A stretch of DNA of 64,000 nt from Marimicrobium sp913061115. GTDB taxonomy: Bacteria; Pseudomonadota; Gammaproteobacteria; Pseudomonadales; Halieaceae. The DNA lies in assembly GCF_047729875.1 (NCBI RefSeq), contig NZ_CP159826.1:2294001-2358000 (forward strand). The letters are read 5' to 3'. Within the stretch, counting starts at the first letter, position 1. The number at the start of each line of letters is the position of its first letter. This document shows positions 51,157 to 60,692 of the stretch, piece after piece. A program made the position numbers and the translations under genes. Under the pieces are notes generated by a model that saw only the letters and a list, made by a program, of their open reading frames with translations, did no database searches and was not told where the DNA came from.

Positions 51157-53016
51157 TTAGTCAATCTTCATATCATCATAGGGAGACACCTGATCCAGCC
51201 GCACCGTATGCGGACCGATGGTCAGCTGCTGTGCGCCTACCTTGACATCACCATCACCCAATACGCCGTGGTCGAACTTATAAACCGGGCTGATGGTGCC
51301 AGCAATCATACCGTCATCATAGGCCTGCTGTCGCTCCCGCACGCGCTCGTTGGCCTGCTCCCATTTTTTCCACGCCTGCCCGGAATACCGAGTCTGCAAC
51401 ATCCGCTGGGTTGCCAGGGGGCTCATCAGACTCGCCGAGGCATTGTTGCCGCCAAAACCTTTGGAATTAATAATCGCGTATTTCTGCTCCGCGGTGTCCA
51501 CCTCGCGGTGTTCAGTACTAAAAGCCAGATGATCCTGCCGCACGTCTGCCGCGATCGCATCAATCGTGGTGATGCCAGGCAGAATACCGTGGTGCCAGAT
51601 GCCCAGCGTAGTGCTGATTTGATCACCCGCTGCTGATCCGATCGAATGCCCCAAATAACACTTCGCAGCAATCACCGGCCATTCATCTATGCCGAACGCC
51701 TGCGCTGTGCGGCTGAGGATTTCGGCCTCGGAGACACGGTTCTGCGGTGTGCCGGTCCCGTGTGCCTGCACCAGCCCGCCCCGTCGTAGTGCCTTGTCTC
51801 CAATGATCGCCCGAGCCGCTGCCACCGCCTTGGCCACAGTAATGTAGTTACCCACACCCGGACCGGAAATCGATTTCTTGTGTCCGTCGGCATTAACAAA
51901 CACATCGATGGCCGCACCGAAAACAGTGGCCCCCAACTCCATGGCGAGTTCGTCATCAAATAACACGACCATCTGTGAAGACTCGGCAATGGTGAACCCA
52001 CAGTTTTCGGCAAAAGGTCGACAGGCTCGCCGAAAATCACATGCCTCTCCAAGCTGCAGGCCATCTAGATTGCGCAGACCTTTTTCTGTTGCCAGAGCAC
52101 CCATGGCGGAATAGCCCTCCAGAATTTCCGGCGTGATTGGCGCCTCTGCTGCACCCACAAAAACCACCCGCGCTCGGCCGTTGCGAATGTCGTCAATACC
52201 GTGCCGCAGGTTGTACAGGAATGAAGCACACGCACCCAGGCTGGCGCCAGTTGACCCGAGACTGCCCAACACATAGGCGTTAATAAAATCCGCAGGCATC
52301 TCGGCAAAGCTTAGTGGGCAGTACTTTGACGTCACACGCTGGCCGTTATACCGCGATTTGATCATCCCACCCGCGCCCGCACCGTCTAGCTGTCCCATAG
52401 CACTGCCGGCATAAACACTGATCTGGTCCGGCGCGACTCGACTGCTGATCGTCTCCCAGTCCAATCCGATACTGCCCAACGCGTCAGAAGCCGCATAGAC
52501 CGTCATCTGGAGTCCCCGCGGATGGTTACGCGAAGGATAGAGCGTTCCAGGCTCGAAACCGCTAGGCAGCTGGCCCGCCGATTTCACATCAAACTCACGG
52601 TAAGTCGGCAGCAGGAAGTCCTGTTGGCCAACGATCTGCACATTGACATGCGTGACAGAGGTACCCTTTACCACCCAATGGGGCGGAATGACATCAGGCA
52701 GATACTTACGCTCAAGATCAAAACTTGCAGGCTGACTATCGCCGTCGGTAGGCAGGCGCTGATTCCAACGCACGGCGTCGACATCAAAGTGGCTGGCTTC
52801 AATGCGCCGCACCAACGTGTGGTCGAGGATAAACTGTTGATGCGACTCGCCGCCCTCCAGACCCATCAGTGTTGCCAGGGAATCCAGCGTGCGACTTTGC
52901 TGTGTCGCTGAAAGCGCCGAGTGGGTCATACGGGCATAGGCGTGGTGCCCTGAGGCTCTTCCCGCAGCGTTGATGCCGCCAAAACCTACAATCACCGGTA
53001 AACGCTGTATGGACAT
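51157..53016 (-). CDS. Large beta-ketoacyl synthase
   Basis: A 619-residue condensing enzyme. The catalytic Cys is in GASLGACASFLYNLRHGID. The two His are in VQAHGTGTPQNRVSEAE and YLGHSIGSAAGDQISTT. It is about 200 residues longer than FabF, with an N-terminal segment (about 1-160) without a known domain. The usual acyltransferase and ACP are missing, so it probably works with the cellular ACP. Similar large stand-alone synthases occur in marine gammaproteobacteria without known product. Likely operon with FkbM. Confidence 0.85.
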   Translation of the reverse strand: MSIQRLPVIVGFGGINAAGRASGHHAYARMTHSALSATQQSRTLDSLATLMGLEGGESHQQFILDHTLVRRIEASHFDVDAVRWNQRLPTDGDSQPASFDLERKYLPDVIPPHWVVKGTSVTHVNVQIVGQQDFLLPTYREFDVKSAGQLPSGFEPGTLYPSRNHPRGLQMTVYAASDALGSIGLDWETISSRVAPDQISVYAGSAMGQLDGAGAGGMIKSRYNGQRVTSKYCPLSFAEMPADFINAYVLGSLGSTGASLGACASFLYNLRHGIDDIRNGRARVVFVGAAEAPITPEILEGYSAMGALATEKGLRNLDGLQLGEACDFRRACRPFAENCGFTIAESSQMVVLFDDELAMELGATVFGAAIDVFVNADGHKKSISGPGVGNYITVAKAVAAARAIIGDKALRRGGLVQAHGTGTPQNRVSEAEILSRTAQAFGIDEWPVIAAKCYLGHSIGSAAGDQISTTLGIWHHGILPGITTIDAIAADVRQDHLAFSTEHREVDTAEQKYAIINSKGFGGNNASASLMSPLATQRMLQTRYSGQAWKKWEQANERVRERQQAYDDGMIAGTISPVYKFDHGVLGDGDVKVGAQQLTIGPHTVRLDQVSPYDDMKID

Positions 53017-53148
53017 CTATGACTGACTTCCCACTCAAAAAGGAGCTAACAGTTTACGTAGACCACTTCGCTTTAACCATGCCTTTAAAGACACTTTTTG
53101 TGGTATTTTAGACACCACTCCCTTGTCGAGACGTAGGATAAATGCGCT

Positions 53149-54150
53149 ATGTACACAGCAGCGGCAGCTCTTTACCCCCAGGCTCTTGCGACCAGCATCG
53201 CACTGCCGATGGAAATCCTGCAGGCAGCTAGTCAGATGGCGAGTGTCACGGAACATGGCGTATCGCAGGTGCGCTTCCTATTAGCCGGGCAGGCCTGCCA
53301 GCCGATGACACTGAGCAGCGGCATCACACTGCAACCTGATACTGCCTTTAGCGATCTTCCTCCTCTAGACCTGTTATTGCTGCCCGCAATCTGGCGTAAT
53401 CCACTGCCGGCTGTAAGGGGTGCCAGAGACTGGCTAGGTCTGTTGCGTGAAGAGGCGGCTAAAGGAACGCGCATCTGCAGTGTCGGAACAGGAAGCTATC
53501 TGCTGGCAGAAGCGGGTCTATTGAACGGCAGGCCGGCAACGACACATTGGAACTACTTCGAACAGTTCAGCCGACGATACCCCGCAGTGGAGCTAAAGAG
53601 TCGCCACTTGATCACCCAGAGTGACAATATATACTGCGTGGGCAGCGTCAACTCCATTGCCGACCTGATGGTGCATATCGTAGAGGATTGGTTTGGCAGT
53701 CCCATCGCCCGTGCCATCGAGAACCAATTCTCGCCGGAAATTCGTCGCAGCTTTCGTGCTGCGGCCTACCAGAATGAAGCAGACAGTTCGCACCACGACG
53801 AAGACGTTGCACAGGCGCAACAGTGGCTGCAGTCGCATCTCTGTTCTCCCGTATCCATGGAACTGCTGGCGAACCACCTACAGCTAAGCCCCCGAACGCT
53901 GAACCGACGCTTCAAACGCGCAACCGGCATGACGCCTCTATCTTACCTACAGAGCCTGCGAATGGCCTCAGCTAAAGATCTGCTGCGCCACAGCAATCTG
54001 ACCGTGGGCGATATCGCTTGGCAGCAAGGCCTACAGGACGTGAGTTATTTTTCCCAGTTGTTTCGCAAGCACTGTGGCATGAGCCCGCTCAAATATCGCG
54101 AAGCCGTGCGCGGTAAGCTGTTTAACCCGGAAGTGAACGACCGGTCTTGA
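53149..54150 (+). CDS. GlxA-type AraC-family transcriptional regulator
   Basis: A 333-residue activator. Residues ~1-190 form a DJ-1/PfpI-like domain (LLLLPAIWRN, GTRICSVGTGSYLLAEAGLL). Residues ~230-325 form the AraC double helix-turn-helix (MELLANHLQLSPRTLNRRFKRATGM and GDIAWQQGLQDVSYFSQLFRKHCGMSP). Divergent from the ketosynthase gene, it may regulate that operon. The inducer is unknown. Confidence 0.9.
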   Translation: MYTAAAALYPQALATSIALPMEILQAASQMASVTEHGVSQVRFLLAGQACQPMTLSSGITLQPDTAFSDLPPLDLLLLPAIWRNPLPAVRGARDWLGLLREEAAKGTRICSVGTGSYLLAEAGLLNGRPATTHWNYFEQFSRRYPAVELKSRHLITQSDNIYCVGSVNSIADLMVHIVEDWFGSPIARAIENQFSPEIRRSFRAAAYQNEADSSHHDEDVAQAQQWLQSHLCSPVSMELLANHLQLSPRTLNRRFKRATGMTPLSYLQSLRMASAKDLLRHSNLTVGDIAWQQGLQDVSYFSQLFRKHCGMSPLKYREAVRGKLFNPEVNDRS

Positions 54151-54324
54151 GAAAAGTCTGCGTATATGGCTCAATAAGCGCCCTTTTGCGACTGTGGCTA
54201 AGACAACCCGCAGTCCTGACTGTCGTCATTAACCTGATGTAAATCATCTCAACGACAATCGGCACACACGCCGACTCCAATCCTGCGCGGTTGGATCCGC
54301 GCCACGCCCAATGGAGGCAGTAAC

Positions 54325-55440
54325 ATGGCACTGAGTAGCGTTCCGGACATTCTCGACGATATACGCGCCGGAAAGATGGTCATTCTGATGGACGATGAAG
54401 ACCGGGAAAATGAGGGCGACCTCATTATCGCTGCAGAATCGGTCACCCCCGAAGTGATAACCTTCTTTTCAAGTGAAGCCTGCGGGCTGATCTGCATGCC
54501 AATCACGGTAGAACGTGCACGGCAACTGCAGCTTCCACTGATGGTCAGGGACAACCGCTCTCAGCACGAAACCAACTTCACCGTCTCTATCGATGCAGCC
54601 GAACGCAAAGGACCTGGCATAAGCTCTATTCAACGCGCCCACACTGTTCTGCAGGCGGTCGCGCCCAATGCAACATCAACCGACATTGCGCAACCCGGTC
54701 ATATCTTCCCTTTGGTTGCCAAGCCCGGCGGTGTGCTGCGACGAGCAGGACACACTGAGGCCGGTGTTGACCTAGCCCGTATGGCAGGGTTCGAACCCGC
54801 AGCGCTCATCGTTGAAATCATGAACGAAGACGGCACCATGGCGCGACGTCCCGAGCTGGAGGTGTTTGCACTCAAACACGATTTGCGTATGGGCACTATC
54901 GCAGATCTGATTCAATACCGTGCTATGCACGAACAATCCATTGAATTACGCGATCAAAAAACGGTGATGACAGAATTCGGTGAATTCGAGTTACACACTT
55001 TTCTTGATCTCATCGATGACACCGTGCACTACGCGCTCACCCACGGAAAAATTAATGAAGACACAGAAACGCTGGTGCGTGTGCAAACCATCAACACGCT
55101 CCGCGACGTGCTCAGTACGCGCATTGAAGGGGCAGGCCTTGGATGGTCCTACCGCCGCGCCATGGAATGTATCGCCGCGGAAGGTAACGGTGCAGTGGTG
55201 CTCATAGGGCAGAATATTACTGGTCAGCAACAACTTGTAGACGTGCTGCAGTTTCCTCAGACGTCCAGTGTTACCGATCACAGCGGATCCACGGGCGTAC
55301 AAAACTACCGCCTCATCGGCACTGGCTCACAAATCCTCAAGCGCCTTGGTATTGAGAAAATGCGTCTGATGTCGGCACCAGTACATTTTAATGCACTTTC
55401 CGGTTTCAATCTGGAAATCACGGAGTTTGTGCAACCCTAA
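54325..55440 (+). CDS. ribB: RibB with degenerate GTP-cyclohydrolase-II-like domain (RibBA-like)
   Basis: A 371-residue protein. Residues 1-205 are a complete 3,4-dihydroxy-2-butanone-4-phosphate synthase: DDEDRENEGDLIIAAE, FTVSIDAAE, RRAGHTEAGVDLARMAG. Residues 210-371 are RibA-like but lack the zinc-binding Cys cluster expected around LVRVQTINTLRDVL, so this half is unlikely to have GTP cyclohydrolase II activity. Such forms are frequent in proteobacteria with a separate RibA. GGAGG precedes the ATG. No FMN riboswitch seen. It stands apart from other riboflavin genes. Confidence 0.88.
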   Translation: MALSSVPDILDDIRAGKMVILMDDEDRENEGDLIIAAESVTPEVITFFSSEACGLICMPITVERARQLQLPLMVRDNRSQHETNFTVSIDAAERKGPGISSIQRAHTVLQAVAPNATSTDIAQPGHIFPLVAKPGGVLRRAGHTEAGVDLARMAGFEPAALIVEIMNEDGTMARRPELEVFALKHDLRMGTIADLIQYRAMHEQSIELRDQKTVMTEFGEFELHTFLDLIDDTVHYALTHGKINEDTETLVRVQTINTLRDVLSTRIEGAGLGWSYRRAMECIAAEGNGAVVLIGQNITGQQQLVDVLQFPQTSSVTDHSGSTGVQNYRLIGTGSQILKRLGIEKMRLMSAPVHFNALSGFNLEITEFVQP

Positions 55441-55517
55441 TACCACCGACCCTGCCCTTGACACCTAAACGCTAGAGGGCACCTCTGCACACACTCGCCA
55501 GAGAGCGCCCCGATCGT

Positions 55518-58025
55518 CTACTGAGGGGCGAATTCCAATACCTGCTGGAAAGTGGGTCGTTGGGTGCCTCGCATGGTGTTGGGAATTAATCCTGGGGTAA
55601 AACTGATTGTGGTCGCCTCCGGAAGCCACGTATTGGGGTCGTTGTTGCCAAACTCGATTGCCAGCTCCAGGCTCACAAGCTCGACAATCAGCCACAGAGA
55701 TTCCCGACACGTATCAAGGTCACCGCCGCCGCAGTAAAGAAGATTGAATTGCCCGGGCGGTTCTTTCCCCAATAACGTGCTTAGGTCTGTCTGCATAAAA
55801 CTGCTGCCGTTATTCCCACCGAGCCTTCGAATCCTATTGAGAGATCCGGTGAGATCGCCAAAGACCGGACGCATAACTTCGGTCGCAAGGGGCTGCCACA
55901 GTGCTTGCATAATGGCGTAACCCGCGTCGTCGTTGAAGCCGTCATCGTCTGCGTCTAATCGCGGCGCGTCATCTGCAACCCATGCATCAAGCAAGGCAAC
56001 AACCTCCTCTGCCAATTGACTGGGGGCTTCTGAACCACCCAGCACTTCACTGACCACGGGCCATGCGGGTGAGCGCTCATCTTCAGTCGCAGACCGGTTC
56101 ATAATCCCGACCACCCCGGCGAGGTCGACTCGATCTGGCCACTGGTCGAACAGTTGAACCCGGTGTATTGAGCCATAGGGCGTGCCATCACCGTGCATAA
56201 ACCCGGGCGCCGACTGGTTATTCCAGTTCAATAGCCGCTCCGATGGACCGCCAATCGACTGGGGATGCGCGGCCTGACCGAGGAAACCCTGCCATTCATA
56301 GTCGCCGTTGCCGTTCGTCGGTAGAACCCGATCCAAACCAGGCGCTCGCTCCGGGAGGAACCCCGATGAAAAGAAGGCCGTATTGCTGCGCGACACATAG
56401 CCCCAGTTAAACGTAAAACCGAATTTATTAGCCGATTTGTAAAACGCTTCCGGGGTAGATGCGTCACCCTCAGTCATATCCTTCAGTCCCGCTAAGTTTA
56501 GGGCATCACGTCCAAACGTCGAACGCTTGCGTGTAAGCGCAATGGGCTTGCCGTTGACGGTTGCGGTTCCAAGCATTGGTCCGTGAACGGATACCGGATA
56601 TATGACAGGGTCTCCGTTCAGGGTGCCTGCGTCAAATATTTCGAACGCAATGCATTGACCCTTAAATTCGTAGTGCCGCGACTCACGAGTGGGCTCACTG
56701 CCATTGGGGTTGCACAGGACTTCGGCAAAAACATCACGCACGTCATGACTGGCCGACGTCAGGCTCCACGCGTAATTCGGCGTTCGCCCGAGGAGCAGAT
56801 ACATGCCAAGCCCGGGCACTGCCGCACCCTGCGCCTCGATACCGGGAGCACTTAAATGAATCTGCATAACAATCTCAGGGTAGTAGTAGCCGAGCTGTGG
56901 ACCCATCACAGCAAGGTTTGAACCACTCGCTGAGACTGAGCCGTCTGCAATCAGAAAGTTGGACGCCTCGCGGTCTAATGGCGTATCGGTAGCGGGGACT
57001 AACGCCCCACTCGCGGCGGTGGACAGACTCCCTGAGTCGCCGGCTGGTACAACGCAATCCAGATTGACAATTGAGCCCTCATCAATAGTGACAGAGCCGG
57101 TTACTTCACCGCCCGTGAAACGGCCATAGTCAAAAGGCGTATCGATCGTTGTGGGCGCGGCACCCTGATTGATCAACATCACATCATCAAAGGCCAACTG
57201 CCCCTGACCGTCACCGAGGCCATTGATCAACTGTGATCGAAATTCTGAATTAGACGGCTCACTACCGCCACCGGCACCAAAAATTGATCCGATGAACGCT
57301 GTGACTGCAAACACATCAGCAGCCGCGTATGGCTCTTCAGGCGCACCACCATTGACGACATGATAAGCGTTCATGCCATCAGCGTAGGCCTGTGCCTCAT
57401 CAATGATCTGTTGCCCCTCCTCGCCGAAAACCTCGCGCAGAAGGTCGGCCTGATCCGTAACCAATTTTTCAGTAGCAGCACTGGGTATGAAGCTTTGTCC
57501 GCTAGTCACAAGGCTAAAGGCATTAATACACGGCACATCAGCTACGGCGGCCCGCGCTGGACCACGGCCCAGCGATATCAGGAGCTCCCGGTCGCGAACG
57601 GTGACCCAGCCAGCGCCAAAGGCCATATCTTCGCGTGTCTCACCGGTAATATGGGCTATGCCGAACTCGTCGTAAATAATAGTCGTGCCCGGACGCCCCG
57701 TAGGCACTTCGAAGGTTTCCCCAATTGGCTGAAAGTCCTCGGGCAAAAACAGCTGTTCGATATCTTCGTCAGTCACATTGCCGCGCAGCGGCGTCAGAGC
57801 GTCGTACAGCGGCAGTTGATCGAGCGAATTTTGCGTCGTGGGCAGGCCGCCATAGTTACCTGGCGGCAGAATATAGTAAGCGCGGTCTTCAGCGGGCGGA
57901 CCTGACGGCGAGTCGTTACTACCGGTACCATCGGAGCAGCCGACAGCGATAAGCGAGGCCATAACCACGAAGGCGGGCACGACTCTGCGGGATATTTTTG
58001 TCGCTCTAAAAAGAGATCTAGTCAC
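55518..58025 (-). CDS. Penicillin-acylase-family lipoprotein (Ntn hydrolase)
   Basis: An 835-residue exported enzyme. Signal peptide with lipobox ASLIAVGC. Alpha-subunit features include IYDEFGIAHITGETREDMAFGAGW and RDRELL. The nucleophile Ser begins the beta chain at EASNFLIADG, followed by NLAVMGPQLGYYYPEIVMQIH. The gene is a precursor cleaved autocatalytically in the family. The family includes acyl-homoserine-lactone acylases and penicillin acylases; the substrate cannot be chosen. The GTG at 58025 has AGGAG 9 bp upstream and is preferred over an ATG eight codons earlier that has none. Confidence 0.85.
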   Translation of the reverse strand: MTRSLFRATKISRRVVPAFVVMASLIAVGCSDGTGSNDSPSGPPAEDRAYYILPPGNYGGLPTTQNSLDQLPLYDALTPLRGNVTDEDIEQLFLPEDFQPIGETFEVPTGRPGTTIIYDEFGIAHITGETREDMAFGAGWVTVRDRELLISLGRGPARAAVADVPCINAFSLVTSGQSFIPSAATEKLVTDQADLLREVFGEEGQQIIDEAQAYADGMNAYHVVNGGAPEEPYAAADVFAVTAFIGSIFGAGGGSEPSNSEFRSQLINGLGDGQGQLAFDDVMLINQGAAPTTIDTPFDYGRFTGGEVTGSVTIDEGSIVNLDCVVPAGDSGSLSTAASGALVPATDTPLDREASNFLIADGSVSASGSNLAVMGPQLGYYYPEIVMQIHLSAPGIEAQGAAVPGLGMYLLLGRTPNYAWSLTSASHDVRDVFAEVLCNPNGSEPTRESRHYEFKGQCIAFEIFDAGTLNGDPVIYPVSVHGPMLGTATVNGKPIALTRKRSTFGRDALNLAGLKDMTEGDASTPEAFYKSANKFGFTFNWGYVSRSNTAFFSSGFLPERAPGLDRVLPTNGNGDYEWQGFLGQAAHPQSIGGPSERLLNWNNQSAPGFMHGDGTPYGSIHRVQLFDQWPDRVDLAGVVGIMNRSATEDERSPAWPVVSEVLGGSEAPSQLAEEVVALLDAWVADDAPRLDADDDGFNDDAGYAIMQALWQPLATEVMRPVFGDLTGSLNRIRRLGGNNGSSFMQTDLSTLLGKEPPGQFNLLYCGGGDLDTCRESLWLIVELVSLELAIEFGNNDPNTWLPEATTISFTPGLIPNTMRGTQRPTFQQVLEFAPQ

Positions 58026-58194
58026 CGTACTTACTCCTGCCGTATACATTATTAGTGTTAATCTTCCAACTTAAAAAATATCGCTACCGAGCTAAAGTGC
58101 CGACCCATCGAGCTCAAAAAATACCGGAAGTGGCTGAAGCTGGAACGGCTAAAAGCCACTACTATAAACTAAAATCTCGATGATTCAATACAAC

Positions 58195-58959
58195 CTATAA
58201 GTCACGAAAATTGGGCGTGCGCTTTTCAATAAACGCTGTAATTGCCTCGATATTTTCGGGTGAACCCGCCTGTCGCGCCATGCCGGCCTGCTCGGCATTG
58301 ATCGCTGCATCAATGGCATCGAGATGATGCAGGCGCAGAGAGCGCTTGATTTCGCGCAGCGCATTCACCGGCCATTGGGCAATTTCCTGCGCTTTAGACA
58401 TCGCGTGGTCAAATAAATCGGCATCGGGCAGCACATCGGCAGCGATACCCACGTTAAGCGCCTTGTCCGCATTGACCCATTCGGCGGTATAAAATAATTC
58501 TGCGGCCCGCTGTGCGCCAATGTTAGCCTGCAACATATAGCTGCTGCCCCACTCCGGCACTAAACCAAGGTTGGCGAAGGGCAGTCGCAGACGCAAGCTT
58601 TCCCCGACATAGACAATATCCGCATGAAACAGCACCGTGGCGCCGCCACCGATAGCCACGCCTTTAGCCGCGGCCACAATGGGCTTATCAAACTCGACTA
58701 CCGCCCGCGCTGCAGACTCAAAAGGGTGCTCTTCTCCCTCCGCCACTTCCCCAAAGCTGGACAGATCGACGCCTGAGCAGAAATGATCGCCGGCACCGCA
58801 TAGCAATACAGAGACCACATCGTCATCCGCCGCAGCCGCTCTAAAGGTTTCTCTGATCTCAATCCACATCTGTGTGTTAATCGCGTTCTTTTTCTCTGGG
58901 CGGTTCAAGGTCACAACCAGAACGCCATCGCGGTTATCAGTGAGTACTAAATCAGTCAT
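58195..58959 (-). CDS. Enoyl-CoA hydratase/isomerase (crotonase family)
   Basis: A 254-residue enzyme. DHFCSGVDLSSFG and KGVAIGGGATVLFHADIVYVGE form the oxyanion sites. The usual catalytic Glu region reads LRLPFANLGLVPEWGSSYML, resembling delta3-delta2-enoyl-CoA isomerases. It is 17 bp after a nitroreductase gene and likely in the acyl-CoA operon. Confidence 0.85.
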   Translation of the reverse strand: MTDLVLTDNRDGVLVVTLNRPEKKNAINTQMWIEIRETFRAAAADDDVVSVLLCGAGDHFCSGVDLSSFGEVAEGEEHPFESAARAVVEFDKPIVAAAKGVAIGGGATVLFHADIVYVGESLRLRLPFANLGLVPEWGSSYMLQANIGAQRAAELFYTAEWVNADKALNVGIAADVLPDADLFDHAMSKAQEIAQWPVNALREIKRSLRLHHLDAIDAAINAEQAGMARQAGSPENIEAITAFIEKRTPNFRDL

Positions 58960-58976
58960 GCGAATACCTATTTACA

Positions 58977-59651
58977 TCAAGAATGGAAGGCCACTGCATC
59001 GTTAAGCCCAGCGCGGTCAGTCACGCAAGCATTGGCCGGGGCATCAGGGTCTGGATAGCCAAAAGACAACCCGAACACCAGTTTATTACTGGCCTCTATC
59101 CCCAACTGCTCGCGCACGAAGTCAGCTTGAAAACTGAGTGCAGTCTGAGGGCAGCTACCCAGGCCATGAGCCGTCAGAGTCAGCATCAACGTCTGGGCAT
59201 ACATACCGAGGTCAGCCGCTTCACGCAGGCCAAAAGGTTCAGGTAAAAACAAAAAGGCAACATGAGGCGCATCGAAAAACGTAAAGTTACGCATAAACTG
59301 CTTATTGCGGCCTTCCTTATCCTGACGGGTAATGCTGACTGAATCATACAACGACTGCGCCGCGCCGTACTGCCGCTCCTTATAAACGCCTGTATAAACA
59401 CCGTCATAGGGAAAGTCCATACTGAATTCGCCCGCCATAAAACGTTCTGGCATGTCGGCTCGCAGCGCCTGCAATTTATCGCCCGACGCCACGTGGACCA
59501 CCCAAGGCTGCGTATTGCAGTTACTGGGCGCACACTGGGCAACAGAAAATATCGTTGCCAGCGTATCGGCATCAACCGACCGGGGTAAAAACGCACGCAG
59601 TGAGTGGCGCGAAGCGACGATGTCGTCAAACGTGGTAGCTCGGTCGCTCAT
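58977..59651 (-). CDS. Nitroreductase-family FMN oxidoreductase
   Basis: A 224-residue flavoprotein with FMN-binding SRHSLRAFLP and QCAPSNCNTQPWVVHV, and DLGMYAQTLMLTLTAHGLGSCPQTALS near the C-terminus. Distinct from the shorter YdjA-like one at 49.7 kb. Start at 59651 with AGGAATC upstream. It is next to a crotonase; reduction of a conjugated enoyl or enone CoA intermediate is a reasonable inference. Confidence 0.85.
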   Translation of the reverse strand: MSDRATTFDDIVASRHSLRAFLPRSVDADTLATIFSVAQCAPSNCNTQPWVVHVASGDKLQALRADMPERFMAGEFSMDFPYDGVYTGVYKERQYGAAQSLYDSVSITRQDKEGRNKQFMRNFTFFDAPHVAFLFLPEPFGLREAADLGMYAQTLMLTLTAHGLGSCPQTALSFQADFVREQLGIEASNKLVFGLSFGYPDPDAPANACVTDRAGLNDAVAFHS

Positions 59652-59757
59652 GATTCCTCTCGTATTCCTCCTCTCGACCGCCGCGACCGCCATGGCTCAC
59701 ACCGATCTGACTTGCTATGGCGTAGTAGAGAAATATCTCTACTACCTATCAAATAAC

Positions 59758-60576
59758 CTACTCGCCGGTAAACTTGGCCTTGCGCTTTTCCTTGAAGGCT
59801 TTCATTCCTTCCCTCGCATCGGCCGAGGCAAAAACCGGATTAGCCAGCTCGTCAGAAGCCAGCATAGCGTCCTCTTCCGACATGCACTCTTGATGCTCGC
59901 GCAGTGACCGGGTGACGGCGCGCACAGCGAGGGGACCATTCGCGCAAATCTTAGCGGCATATTCCTTAGCCACTTCTAATGTTTTTCCCGCCGGCACGAT
60001 CTTGTTGATCAAACCAAAATCCAGCGCCTGCTGCGCGGTAATATGGTCACCACACAATAGTATTTCTGCAGCCAGACAGTAGGGAATCTGGCGGCGAAGG
60101 CGAATGGTAGAACCGGACATGGGGTACAGTCCACGTGCGACCTCGGTGACGCCAAAAATAGAGTTCTCCGCACCAATACGGATGTCCGTACCCTGTAAAA
60201 TTTCGGTGCCACCCGCCAACGCATAACCTTCCACGGCGAGGATCAAGGGCTTATTCGGCCTATTGTCACGTAACAAGGCCTGCCAGTGTATGTTCGGCAC
60301 AGTCCCCATCAGCTCCATAAATTCCTCTGTGGAGCGGTGCTCACCGTCTGCCCCTGCCTTGAGATCCATGCCGGCACAAAAAGTATCGCCATTGGCGGTA
60401 AGGATCGCACACATCAGTGAGTCGTCCTCCTCCAGCAGGCGCCAGGCTTTGTACATGCCCAATAACATTTCGGGGCTGAAGGCGTTCTTGGCCTCGGGGC
60501 GGTTCAACGTGACGATCAGGACACTGCCTTCTTGCTCCACGATGCAGTTTTTAGTGCTGATATCGAGTTCTGCCAT
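59758..60576 (-). CDS. Enoyl-CoA hydratase/isomerase (crotonase family)
   Basis: A 272-residue enzyme with GDTFCAGMDLKAGADG and EGYALAGGTEILQGTDIRIG (oxyanion hole), then IFGVTEVARGLYPMSGSTIRL, where the active-site Glu sits in EVARG. Third crotonase in this region, 116 bp after the acyl-CoA synthetase gene on the same strand. Confidence 0.86.
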   Translation of the reverse strand: MAELDISTKNCIVEQEGSVLIVTLNRPEAKNAFSPEMLLGMYKAWRLLEEDDSLMCAILTANGDTFCAGMDLKAGADGEHRSTEEFMELMGTVPNIHWQALLRDNRPNKPLILAVEGYALAGGTEILQGTDIRIGAENSIFGVTEVARGLYPMSGSTIRLRRQIPYCLAAEILLCGDHITAQQALDFGLINKIVPAGKTLEVAKEYAAKICANGPLAVRAVTRSLREHQECMSEEDAMLASDELANPVFASADAREGMKAFKEKRKAKFTGE

Positions 60577-60692
60577 GTGTTTGCCTACTGTTAAGGATTA
60601 AATACGTTAGTTCTATTCGTTTGGGAAAATCTGTACGCCAAAATCAGACGGGACACCGCTACCGCTTTTCACCCGTCTCGGCGCAGCAGCGA

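Noticed and set aside
54151..54324. FMN riboswitch before ribB
   Set aside because: The conserved RFN core sequences are not present, only an ordinary ribosome-binding site.
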